Shown piece by piece: positions 34,312 to 42,598 of a stretch of 61,086 nucleotides of DNA (positions within the stretch are counted from its first letter, which is position 1; every line of letters starts with the position of its first letter). The stretch comes from Mycolicibacterium rhodesiae JS60 (GTDB lineage Bacteria > Actinomycetota > Actinomycetes > Mycobacteriales > Mycobacteriaceae), in assembly GCA_000230935.2 (NCBI GenBank), contig AGIQ01000014.1, forward strand, positions 1-61,086. Direction: 5' to 3'. Under the pieces are notes generated by a model. That model did no database searches. It was not told the origin of the DNA and saw nothing but the letters and a program-made list of their open reading frames with translations. The translations under genes and the position numbers were made by a program.

Positions 34312-35880
34312 ATGAGTGATTACGACGCGATCGTCGTCGGGGCCGGCCACAACGGCCTGACCGCGGCGGCTGTTCTGCAACGCCAGGGGGTGCGGACGGT
34401 TGTTCTGGAGCAGAACACCTATTCCGGCGGCATGGCCGCAACGGTCGAGTTGATCGACGGGTTCCGGTACGAAATCGCCGGGTCAGTGCAATTTCCGACC
34501 GCACCGGAAGTCGCAGAGGCCTTGGAGTTGCACACGATTCCGCAGGTTCACTCCGAAGTCCAGTCGGTCAACCTCGGCGAGGCCGGGGAGGAGCCGATGA
34601 TTCTCTACAGCGACCCGATCAAATACATGACACATCTGTCCGAGCGGCACGGCGCCGATTCGGTGCTGGGCATGGCGAAGATGCTCGAATGGACGACCGG
34701 CCCGTCCCGGGCGCTCGGGCGGTTCGAGGCCCGCACGCCACCGAAGACCCTTGACGAGATGTACGCCTGTGCGGCAAACGAATCCGAACGCCGTGCCATC
34801 CACGAGATGTTGTTCGGAACGGCCATGGACGTCATCGATCGAAACTTTCCGGACAAGGACAAGTACGCGACGATCCGCGGGATGCTGGCGTTCTTGGCCA
34901 TCAACTCCACCTATCGCGGGCCGTTCACACCCGGCAGCGCAACGTGTCTGGCGTTCGCCATGGGTGTGCCCGACATGAATGCCACGATGATGACCAAACT
35001 CGAGGGCGGGATCGGTGCCGTCTGCGACCACCTCAAGCGAATGTTCACCGAGCTCGGCGGAGAAATCCGCTATCGCACGAAGGTCGACCAGATCCTCGTC
35101 GAGAACGGACGGGTCACCGGTGTGCGGTTGCGCGACGGATCGGTGCTGAGCGCGCCGGTCGTGGTGTCCAACCTGTCCCCGGACCTGACCCTGATCGACA
35201 TGGTCGGCGCCGAGCATCTACCGGGGAATCTGGTGGAGCGCCTGGCCGGACGCGACCACCGGGCCACCTTCATCCAAATGCACTTCGCCCTGGACGGTCT
35301 TCCGGTGTTCGCGTCGCCCTACGAGCTGCTCAACGAACCCGGTATGCAGCAATCGGTCGGCGTGTTCGGGACACCCGAAGAGCAGCAACGGCAATGGGAG
35401 ATGGCCCGGGCCGGAATGCTCCCCGACAACCCCTCGTTCGGTATGCAGATCCCCTCGGTCACCGACCCGTCGCTCGCACCCCCGGGCAAGCACGCGGCGA
35501 GTGCGTACGCCTACGGTTTCCCGGTTGACGCGCCTCGAGAACAACACGGACGCCTCAAGAACGAGATGGCGGAAACCGTCATCGACAAGATCAGCAAGTT
35601 CGCGCCGAACTTCCGGGACATCCAGATCCGGCACATCACCTTCGCGCCCTATCACATGCAGACGATGTTCGGTGCGCCCGACGGCGACTTCTGCCACGGC
35701 CTGCTGCATCCCGATCTGATGGGGCCGAATCGACCGGGCCCCAAAGGGTTTCTCGACATCCCCATCCCGATCGAAGGGCTGTATCTGGGCGGTGCCGGGT
35801 GCCACGGCGGCCCGGGCATCACGTTCGTGCCGGGCTACAACGCCGCGTACGCGGCGCTCGACGATCTGGCGGCGTCATGA
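34312..35880 (+). CDS. phytoene desaturase-like FAD oxidoreductase
   Basis: 522 residues from ATG 34312 (GTGAGGAGA upstream). An N-terminal dinucleotide fold (DAIVVGAGHNGLTAAAVLQRQG, VVLEQNTYSGGMAATVEL) and C-terminal FAD motif (GLYLGGAGCHGGPGITFVPGYNAA) place it in the CrtI/NDP-type (COG1233) flavoprotein family. No carotenoid genes are nearby, so the substrate is not necessarily a carotene. It overlaps the ferredoxin gene by 4 bases, suggesting electron exchange with it. Confidence 0.87.
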   Translation: MSDYDAIVVGAGHNGLTAAAVLQRQGVRTVVLEQNTYSGGMAATVELIDGFRYEIAGSVQFPTAPEVAEALELHTIPQVHSEVQSVNLGEAGEEPMILYSDPIKYMTHLSERHGADSVLGMAKMLEWTTGPSRALGRFEARTPPKTLDEMYACAANESERRAIHEMLFGTAMDVIDRNFPDKDKYATIRGMLAFLAINSTYRGPFTPGSATCLAFAMGVPDMNATMMTKLEGGIGAVCDHLKRMFTELGGEIRYRTKVDQILVENGRVTGVRLRDGSVLSAPVVVSNLSPDLTLIDMVGAEHLPGNLVERLAGRDHRATFIQMHFALDGLPVFASPYELLNEPGMQQSVGVFGTPEEQQRQWEMARAGMLPDNPSFGMQIPSVTDPSLAPPGKHAASAYAYGFPVDAPREQHGRLKNEMAETVIDKISKFAPNFRDIQIRHITFAPYHMQTMFGAPDGDFCHGLLHPDLMGPNRPGPKGFLDIPIPIEGLYLGGAGCHGGPGITFVPGYNAAYAALDDLAAS

Positions 35881-36206
35881 CCTACGTCATCGGCGAGCCG
35901 TGCATCGACATCCGGGACAAGGCGTGCGTGGACGAATGCCCGGTGGATTGCATCTACGAAGGGGAGCGGATGCTGTACATCCACCCCGACGAGTGCGTCG
36001 ACTGCGCGGCGTGCGAACCGGTGTGCCCGGTCGAGGCGATCGTGTACGTCGACGAGGCCACCGAGGATTGGCAGCCGTATGTGACCGCCAACGCGGACTT
36101 CTTCGCCGACCTCGGATCACCTGGCGGCGCACGCGGATTGGGCCGGCAACCGTTCGACGCCCCGTTCGTCGCACAGCAACCGCGCCGGGATACCGCGGCA
36201 GGCTAG
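35877..36206 (+). CDS. 7Fe-type ferredoxin (FdxA-like)
   Basis: 109 residues from ATG 35877. Cysteines C9, C17, C21, C25 and C40-x2-C43-x2-C46-x3-C50 follow the [3Fe-4S][4Fe-4S] pattern of FdxA, with Asp-rich spacing (CIDIRDKACVDECPVDC, ECVDCAACEPVCP). ATGA overlap with the flavoprotein gene implies a dedicated electron partner. The tail (FDAPFVAQQPRRDTAAG) is non-conserved. Its stop overlaps the convergent FMN enzyme gene by 4 bases. Confidence 0.93.
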   Translation: MTYVIGEPCIDIRDKACVDECPVDCIYEGERMLYIHPDECVDCAACEPVCPVEAIVYVDEATEDWQPYVTANADFFADLGSPGGARGLGRQPFDAPFVAQQPRRDTAAG

Positions 36207-37783
36207 CGGAACTCCTCGGCCGACGCCTCGATCCAGTCCGAGCGCCACGACTCCGGCGGATCCTCGAGCAGCTCGCCGGGCATCAGCCAGTCGTAGATCT
36301 CGGCGTAGGTGCGGGTGCGCTGGCCTTCGATGCGCCGGTTGAGCATTGCGGGCTGCAGCTCCTGGAATCCGTCGAGGCCCATCGACGCGACGATCTGGGC
36401 GGCACTGGCCACGGTCGCCCGCTGGAAGTTGACCACCCGCTGCGTCTTGTCCGGGACATACAGCGCCCGCGCCCGGCCCTTGTCCTGGGTGGCCACGCCG
36501 GTGGGGCACTTGTTGGTGTTGCACTTCATCGCCTGGATACAACCGACCGCGAACATCATCGCCCGCGCCGACATCGTGAAATCCGCGCCCTGGCAGATCC
36601 GCGACACGATGTCCACCCCGCTGGCCACCTTGCCCGACGCGCCGATCCGGATGTGGCGGCGCAGGCCGGTCCCGACGAGGGCGTTGTGCGCCAGCATCAG
36701 TCCCTCGGTCAGTGGCATCCCGACGTGGTCCTCGAATTCCTGTGGGGCCGCACCGGTTCCGCCTTCGGCGCCATCGACGATGATGAAGTCCGGGGTGATG
36801 CCGGTGTGCAGCATCCCCTTGCAGAGGGACAGGAATTCGGTGCGCGCCCCGATGCATAGCTTGAACCCGATCGGCTTACCGCCGGACAGGCTGCGCAGTG
36901 TGGCAATGAAATGCATCATCTCCACCGGCGTGTGAAACGCGGTGTGCGCGGGCGGGGAGACCACGGTCCGGCCGATCGGCACCCCACGCGTCGCCGCGAT
37001 CTCCGCGCTCACCTTCGCACCGGGCAGCACCCCGCCAAGGCCGGGTTTGGCACCCTGGGACAGCTTGATCGAGATGGCTTTCACCGATGGCAGCGCGGCC
37101 TTCTGCTCGAACAGCGCGGCGTCGAAGTGCCCGTCGGAGTCGCGGCAGCCGAAGTAGCCGGAGCCGATCTCCCAGATCAGGTCACCGCCGTGCTTGAGGT
37201 GATACGGGCTGATGCCACCCTCGCCGGTGTCGTGGGCGAACCCGCCGCGGGCCGCGCCGCCGTTCAGCGCCTCGATGGCATTGCCCGACAGCGCCCCGAA
37301 GCTCATCGCCGAGACGTTGAGCAACGCGATGTCATACGGCTTGGCACAGTCCGGCCCGCCGAGTCGTACCCGGGGCGCCAGGTCCGAGGCGAAGTGGGCC
37401 CGCAGGGAATGCCGGAGAAACTCATAGCCCAGCGCATTGACATCCCGCTCGGTGCCGAACGGCTCGTCGCTCTTGGTGCCCTTGGCCCGCTCGTACACCA
37501 TGTCGCGGGTTTCCCGGTCGAAGGGGCTGGCCTCGGTGTTCGACTCGATGAAGTACTGCCGGATCTCCGGCCGCAGCGCCTCGGCCAGCCAACGGACGTG
37601 CGCGAGGATCGGGTAGGTGCGCAGGAGGGTGTGCTTGGTCTGCAGCAGATCCCAGGTGCCCAGCGCCGCGACGGCGACCAACGGCGCCGCCAGCAGCCAC
37701 CACCAGGGACTGAATGTCAGCGACAGTCCCGCGACGGCCAGCGCCACCACCCACACGGCGGCGACGGGGAGAGCTCTGAGCAT
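36203..37783 (-). CDS. membrane-anchored FMN-binding glutamate synthase-like protein
   Basis: 526 residues. Two N-terminal hydrophobic helices (LPVAAVWVVALAVAGLSL, WWWLLAAPLVAVAALG) precede a GltB2-type FMN domain (about 80-520): SAMSFGALSGNAIEALN, HDTGEGGISPYHL, SIKLSQGAKPGLGG, DGAEGGTGAAPQEF, and the Fe-S cysteine cluster GCIQAMKCNTNKCPTG. It lacks the glutaminase and central domains of true glutamate synthase, so glutamate production is not assured. ATG 37783. Confidence 0.88.
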   Translation of the reverse strand: MLRALPVAAVWVVALAVAGLSLTFSPWWWLLAAPLVAVAALGTWDLLQTKHTLLRTYPILAHVRWLAEALRPEIRQYFIESNTEASPFDRETRDMVYERAKGTKSDEPFGTERDVNALGYEFLRHSLRAHFASDLAPRVRLGGPDCAKPYDIALLNVSAMSFGALSGNAIEALNGGAARGGFAHDTGEGGISPYHLKHGGDLIWEIGSGYFGCRDSDGHFDAALFEQKAALPSVKAISIKLSQGAKPGLGGVLPGAKVSAEIAATRGVPIGRTVVSPPAHTAFHTPVEMMHFIATLRSLSGGKPIGFKLCIGARTEFLSLCKGMLHTGITPDFIIVDGAEGGTGAAPQEFEDHVGMPLTEGLMLAHNALVGTGLRRHIRIGASGKVASGVDIVSRICQGADFTMSARAMMFAVGCIQAMKCNTNKCPTGVATQDKGRARALYVPDKTQRVVNFQRATVASAAQIVASMGLDGFQELQPAMLNRRIEGQRTRTYAEIYDWLMPGELLEDPPESWRSDWIEASAEEFR

Positions 37784-37833
37784 CGGACATCCTTACCGGT
37801 GAAATGCCTGCGAGGCGTCATTCTGGCATCACC

Positions 37834-37839
37834 TATGAT
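37834..37839 (+). promoter_or_regulatory. candidate -10 of pheST
   Basis: TATGAT, a near-consensus -10, lies 60 bases before the pheS GTG in the 116-bp divergent gap. No good -35 is visible and no T-box-like leader is apparent. Confidence 0.45.
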
Positions 37840-37899
37840 CGGCACTTGCGTCACATCCGTGGTGCAAACAACCCGGAAGTGCAAGGAGCGTCTCGCCGC

Positions 37900-38943
37900 G
37901 TGGGCGAACAACCCGTCGACCTGTCGCAGGAATCGTTGACCAAGGCCGTCAGCGCGGCCCGGCACGCCTTCGAGCGGGCCACCGACCTGGACGCGCTGGC
38001 CCGTGCCAAGACCGAGCACCTCGGCGACCGCGCACCGCTGGCCCTGGCCCGCCAGGCACTGGCCGGGCTGCCCAAGGAGGACCGCTCCGAGGCCGGCAAG
38101 CTGGTCAACCTCGCCCGCGGGGACGCCCAGCGCAGCTACGACGAGCGCCTGGCGGCACTGCGCGCCGAGCGCGACGCCGCCGTTCTGGTCGCCGAGGCCA
38201 TCGACGTGACCCTGCCGTCGACGCGCGAGCCCGTCGGGGCGCGGCACCCGATCACGATCCTGGCCGAGCACATCGCCGACACTTTCGTCGCGATGGGCTG
38301 GGAGCTGGCCGAAGGCCCCGAGGTCGAGACCGAGCAGTTCAACTTCGACGCGCTGAACTTTCCGCCCGACCACCCCGCGCGCAGCGAGTCCGACACGTTC
38401 CACATCGCTCCGGAGGGGTCACGGCAGCTGCTGCGCACCCACACCTCGCCGGTGCAGGTGCGCACGCTGCTCGACCGCGAGCTGCCGGTGTACATCGTCT
38501 CGATCGGCCGCACGTTTCGCACCGACGAGCTCGACTCCACGCACACCCCGGTGTTCCATCAGGTGGAGGGCCTCGCCGTGGACCGCGGCCTGACGATGGC
38601 CCATCTGCGCGGAACGCTGGACGCGTTCGCCCGCTCGGAGTTCGGTCCTGACGCCCGCACCCGGATGCGGCCGCACTTCTTCCCCTTCACCGAACCCTCG
38701 GCCGAGGTGGACATCTGGTTCCCCAACAAGAAGGGCGGCGCCGGCTGGGTGGAGTGGGGTGGTTGCGGCATGGTCAACCCGAATGTCTTGCGCGCGGCCG
38801 GGATCGATCCGGAGATGTACTCCGGATTTGCCTTCGGGATGGGTCTGGAGCGAACCCTGCAGTTCCGCAACGGGATTCCCGATATGCGTGACATGGTCGA
38901 GGGTGACGTCCGCTTCTCGCTGCCGTTCGGGGTCGGGGTCTGA
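37900..38943 (+). CDS. pheS: phenylalanyl-tRNA synthetase alpha subunit
   Basis: 347 residues from GTG 37900 (VGEQPVDLSQESL), with AAGGAG upstream; the frame extends to 37804 but that part is not conserved. N-terminal coiled coil (about 20-95), then the class II catalytic core: motif 1 (IADTFVAMGWELAEGPEVETE), motif 2 (FRTDELDSTHTPVFHQVEGLAVD), motif 3 (GFAFGMGLERTLQF). It charges tRNA-Phe as an alpha2beta2 tetramer with PheT. Confidence 0.97.
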   Translation: MGEQPVDLSQESLTKAVSAARHAFERATDLDALARAKTEHLGDRAPLALARQALAGLPKEDRSEAGKLVNLARGDAQRSYDERLAALRAERDAAVLVAEAIDVTLPSTREPVGARHPITILAEHIADTFVAMGWELAEGPEVETEQFNFDALNFPPDHPARSESDTFHIAPEGSRQLLRTHTSPVQVRTLLDRELPVYIVSIGRTFRTDELDSTHTPVFHQVEGLAVDRGLTMAHLRGTLDAFARSEFGPDARTRMRPHFFPFTEPSAEVDIWFPNKKGGAGWVEWGGCGMVNPNVLRAAGIDPEMYSGFAFGMGLERTLQFRNGIPDMRDMVEGDVRFSLPFGVGV

Positions 38944-41438
38944 TGCGACTTCCCTACAGCTGGCTGCGTGAGGTCGTTCAGCGGGGTGCTCCCGACTGGG
39001 ACGTGGAGCCACATGAGCTGGAGCAGGCGCTGATCCGCGTCGGCCACGAGGTCGAGGACATCATCGCGCTCGGGCCGGTGTCCGGCCCGCTGACCGTCGG
39101 GCGGGTGACCGCGATCGAGGAGCTCACCGAGTTCAAGAAGCCGATCCGGGCGTGCAAGGTCAACGTCGGCGAGGACGGTGACCGCGATATCGTCTGCGGT
39201 GCAACGAACTTCGCGGTCGGCGATCTCGTCGTGGTGGCCCTGCCCGGCACGACCCTGCCCGGCGATTTCCACATCGCCAGCCGCAAGACCTACGGTCGGC
39301 TCTCCGACGGCATGATCTGCTCGGCCGCCGAATTAGGTTTGGGCGCCGACCATTCCGGGATCATCGTGCTGCCACCGGGGACGGCGGAGCCCGGCGACTC
39401 CGGTGTCGACGTCCTGGGTCTCGACGACGTGGTCTTCGACCTGGCCGTCACCCCGGACCGGGGTTACTGCATGTCGGTGCGCGGTATCGCCCGCGAGATC
39501 GCCTGTGCCTACGACCTCGATTTCGTCGACCCCGCCGACGTGCCCGCACTACCGGCGGAGGGCCCGGCGTTGCCGGTCACCGTCGAATCCGGTACGGGTG
39601 TCAGCCGTTTCGCGCTGCGCGCAGTCACCGGGATCGACCCAGCTGCGCAGTCGCCGTGGTGGTTGCGCCGGCGGCTGATGCTGTCCGGCATCCGACCGAT
39701 CTCGCCGGCCGTCGACGTCACCAACTACGTGATGCTCGAAATCGGCCACCCCATGCACGCCCACGACCGCAGCCGCATCAACGGCGAATTCTCCGTCCGG
39801 TTCGCCAAGCCGGGGGAGACCGTCGTCACGCTCGACGACATCGAACGCAAACTCGATCCGGCCGATGTGCTGATCGTCGACGATGTCGCGACCGCGGCCA
39901 TCGGCGGTGTCATGGGCGCGGGCACCACCGAGATCGACGACGACTCCACCGACATCCTGCTCGAGGCCGCGGTCTGGGACCCCGCCGCGGTGTCCCGCAC
40001 GATCCGGCGCCTGCATCTCGTGAGCGAGGCGGGCCGGCGCTACGAACGCTCGGTCGATCCCGCCATTTCGGTGGCCGCCATCGACCGGTGTGCCGCGCTG
40101 CTCGCCGAAATCGCCGGCGGCACCGTCGAACCCACACTGACCGACTGGCGTGGTGACCCGCCGCGGGACGACTGGTCACCGGCGCCGGTGCGGATGCGTT
40201 TCGACCTGCCCGACCGGATGGCCGGTGTCGAGTACGAGGGCGGCGCCACGGTGAAGCGGCTCACGCAGATCGGTGCCGAGGTCGTCGAGGACGACGCTGA
40301 CCGAGCCATCCTCGTGGTGACCCCGCCGAGCTGGCGACCCGACCTGGTGCAGCCCGCCGACCTGGTCGAGGAGGTACTGCGGCTGGAAGGGCTCGACAAG
40401 ATCCCGTCGGTGCTGCCCACCGCACCGGCCGGACGGGGACTGACGGCGAGCCAGAAGCGCCGCCGCGCGGTCGGCAAGTCGCTGGGCCTTTCGGGCTACG
40501 TCGAGGTGCTGCCGACCCCGTTCCTGCCCGCCGGGGTCTTCGATACCTGGGGCCTGTCGGCAGATGATCCGCGGCGCGCCACCACCTCCGTGCTCAACCC
40601 GCTGGAGGCCGAGCGGCCGCACCTGGCCACCACGCTGTTGCCGGCGCTGCTGGAAGCGTTGTCCCGCAACGTCTCCCGTGGCTTCGTCGATGTCGCGCTG
40701 TTCGGGATCGCGCAGGTGGTACATCCGACCGAGGAGACCAAGGGCGTCGAGCTGATCCCGACCCATCGTCGACCGAGCGAGGACGAGATCGCAGCGCTGG
40801 ACGCCTCGCTGCCGAGCCAGCCCGTTCACGTCGGTGCCGTGCTGACCGGGCTGCGCGAACCGCGCGGCCCGTGGGGGCCGGGCCGCCCGGTCGAGGCCGC
40901 CGACGCCTTCGAGGCGGTCCGGGTGATCGCCCGTGCCTGCGGTGTGGAGGTGACTTTGCGGGCGGCCCAGCAGCTGCCCTGGCATCCGGGCCGCTGCGCC
41001 GAGGTTCTCGTCGACGGGCGGGTCGTCGGGCACGCCGGTCAACTGCATCCGTCGGTGATCGAACGTGCCGGCCTGCCGAAGGGCACCTGCGCGGTCGAAC
41101 TCGACCTCGATGCCGTTCCGCTCACCGAAACGCTGCCCGCACCACGGGTGTCGCCGTTCCCGGCGGTGTTCCAGGACGTCAGTCTGGTGGTGGCCAGCGA
41201 TGTCCCGGCGTCGGCCGTGGTCGACGCGGTGCGCGACGGCGCCGGGGAGCTGTTGGAGGACGTGGCGCTGTTCGATGTGTACACCGGCCCGCAGATCGGT
41301 GCGGACCGCAAGTCGCTGACCTTGGCGCTGCGCTTCCGGGCGCCGGACCGGACGCTGACCGAGGACGAGGCCAGCGCCGCCCGCGACGCCGCGGTGTCCG
41401 CGGCGGCCGAGCGTGTCGGCGCCGAACTGCGGGGCTGA
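38943..41438 (+). CDS. pheT: phenylalanyl-tRNA synthetase beta subunit
   Basis: 831 residues, ATG 38943 overlapping the pheS stop by one base. Domains in order: N-terminal region, tRNA-binding OB fold (about 40-150), B3/B4 editing domain (about 200-390), B5 domain (about 400-480), catalytic-like core with ERPHLATTLLPALLEAL, and the C-terminal ferredoxin-fold anticodon domain (RVSPFPAVFQDVSLVV to the end). Complete family length. Confidence 0.97.
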   Translation: MRLPYSWLREVVQRGAPDWDVEPHELEQALIRVGHEVEDIIALGPVSGPLTVGRVTAIEELTEFKKPIRACKVNVGEDGDRDIVCGATNFAVGDLVVVALPGTTLPGDFHIASRKTYGRLSDGMICSAAELGLGADHSGIIVLPPGTAEPGDSGVDVLGLDDVVFDLAVTPDRGYCMSVRGIAREIACAYDLDFVDPADVPALPAEGPALPVTVESGTGVSRFALRAVTGIDPAAQSPWWLRRRLMLSGIRPISPAVDVTNYVMLEIGHPMHAHDRSRINGEFSVRFAKPGETVVTLDDIERKLDPADVLIVDDVATAAIGGVMGAGTTEIDDDSTDILLEAAVWDPAAVSRTIRRLHLVSEAGRRYERSVDPAISVAAIDRCAALLAEIAGGTVEPTLTDWRGDPPRDDWSPAPVRMRFDLPDRMAGVEYEGGATVKRLTQIGAEVVEDDADRAILVVTPPSWRPDLVQPADLVEEVLRLEGLDKIPSVLPTAPAGRGLTASQKRRRAVGKSLGLSGYVEVLPTPFLPAGVFDTWGLSADDPRRATTSVLNPLEAERPHLATTLLPALLEALSRNVSRGFVDVALFGIAQVVHPTEETKGVELIPTHRRPSEDEIAALDASLPSQPVHVGAVLTGLREPRGPWGPGRPVEAADAFEAVRVIARACGVEVTLRAAQQLPWHPGRCAEVLVDGRVVGHAGQLHPSVIERAGLPKGTCAVELDLDAVPLTETLPAPRVSPFPAVFQDVSLVVASDVPASAVVDAVRDGAGELLEDVALFDVYTGPQIGADRKSLTLALRFRAPDRTLTEDEASAARDAAVSAAAERVGAELRG

Positions 41439-41448
41439 GTTTCTCTGC

Positions 41449-41508
41449 GCGAGCAGACGCAAAAGCCCCGGAAAGCCCGGCGTGTCGGGGGCGTTTGTGT
41501 CTGCTCGC
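41449..41508. repeat. large inverted repeat between pheT and argC
   Basis: Two 21-base arms (41449-41469 and 41488-41508) pair at 19 of 21 positions around an 18-base centre. The outer part GCGAGCAGAC/GTCTGCTCGC is perfect. It starts 11 bases after pheT. It may act as a terminator or be a dispersed intergenic element; similar GAGCAGACGC sequences seem recurrent in mycobacteria, from memory. Confidence 0.6.
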
Positions 41509-41524
41509 GAGGGCACTACAGAAT

Positions 41525-41566
41525 GTATTTGCATACTCTTGCATAAACATGCAGAATCGCTGCATG
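41525..41566 (+). promoter_or_regulatory. arg operon promoter with overlapping ARG boxes
   Basis: TTGCAT (41529-41534), 17 bases, CAGAAT (41552-41557), then 6 bases to the argC ATG at 41564: a leaderless arrangement. Overlapping it are inverted repeats GTAT-TTGC-ATAC (41525-41536), TGCAT-AAAC-ATGCA (41540-41553) and CATGCAG-AATCG-CTGCATG (41548-41566), which resemble ArgR half-sites. ArgR bound here would block RNA polymerase and the start codon. Confidence 0.65.
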
Positions 41567-42598
41567 ACTTCGGTGGCGGTTGCCGGCGCCAGCGGCTACG
41601 CCGGCGGTGAGATTCTGCGTTTGTTGCTCGGGCATCCGGCCTTCGCGGACGGCCGCCTGACCATCGGCGCGCTCACCGCCGCCGCCAGTGCGGGCACCCA
41701 CCTGTCCGAGCATCACCCGCATCTGTTGCCGCTGGCCAGCCGGGTGCTCGAGGCGACCGAGCTCGACGTGCTGGCCGGTCACGACGTCGTCTTCCTGGCC
41801 CTCCCGCACGGTCACTCCGCGGCCCTGGCCGAGCAGTTGGGCCCCGAGACACTGGTCGTCGACTGCGGCGCCGATTTCCGGCTCACCGACGCCGCGGCCT
41901 GGGAGCGGTTCTACGGAACGCCCTACGCGGGCAGCTGGCCGTACGGGCTGCCGGAACTGCCCGGCAGCCGGGACCGGCTGCGTGGGGCCAGCCGGATCGC
42001 GGTGCCCGGCTGCTACCCGACGGCCGCCCTGCTGGCCCTGTTGCCCGCCGTCGCCGAGGACCTCGTCGAACCCGACGTCACCGTTGTCGCGGTCAGTGGC
42101 ACCTCTGGTGCCGGCCGCGCCGCCAAGGTCGACCTGCTGGGTTCGGAAGTCATCGGCTCGGCGCGGGCCTACAACATCGCGGGCGCACACCGGCACACCC
42201 CGGAGATCGCGCAGGGCCTGCGCGCGGTGACGGCCAAAGATGTCACCGTCTCGTTCACCCCGGTGTTGATTCCGACCTCGCGCGGCATCCTGGCCACCTG
42301 CACCGCGCGCACCCAGGCGCCGGTGTCGCAGATCCGCGCGGCGTACGAGAAGGCATACGATGCGGAGCCGTTCATTCACCTGCTGCCCGAAGGGCAATTG
42401 CCCCGCACGGGTGCGGTGATCGGTAGCAATGCCGCGCAACTGGCGGTGGCCGTCGACGCCGACGCCGGCGTTCTGGTCGCGGTGTGCGCCATCGACAACC
42501 TGGTCAAGGGCACGGCCGGGGCGGCGGTGCAGTCGATGAACCTCGCGCTGGGCTGGGCGGAGACCGAAGGACTGTCGATCGTGGGGGTGGCACCGTGA
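41564..42598 (+). CDS. argC: N-acetyl-gamma-glutamyl-phosphate reductase
   Basis: 344 residues from ATG 41564. NADPH-binding VAGASGYAGGEILRLL at the N-terminus, the active-site Cys in RIAVPGCYPTAALLAL, and the dimer/catalytic domain HRHTPEI. It reduces N-acetylglutamyl phosphate to the semialdehyde, the third step of arginine synthesis. First gene of an eight-gene arginine cluster; the following argJ GTG overlaps its stop by 4 bases. Confidence 0.97.
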   Translation: MTSVAVAGASGYAGGEILRLLLGHPAFADGRLTIGALTAAASAGTHLSEHHPHLLPLASRVLEATELDVLAGHDVVFLALPHGHSAALAEQLGPETLVVDCGADFRLTDAAAWERFYGTPYAGSWPYGLPELPGSRDRLRGASRIAVPGCYPTAALLALLPAVAEDLVEPDVTVVAVSGTSGAGRAAKVDLLGSEVIGSARAYNIAGAHRHTPEIAQGLRAVTAKDVTVSFTPVLIPTSRGILATCTARTQAPVSQIRAAYEKAYDAEPFIHLLPEGQLPRTGAVIGSNAAQLAVAVDADAGVLVAVCAIDNLVKGTAGAAVQSMNLALGWAETEGLSIVGVAP

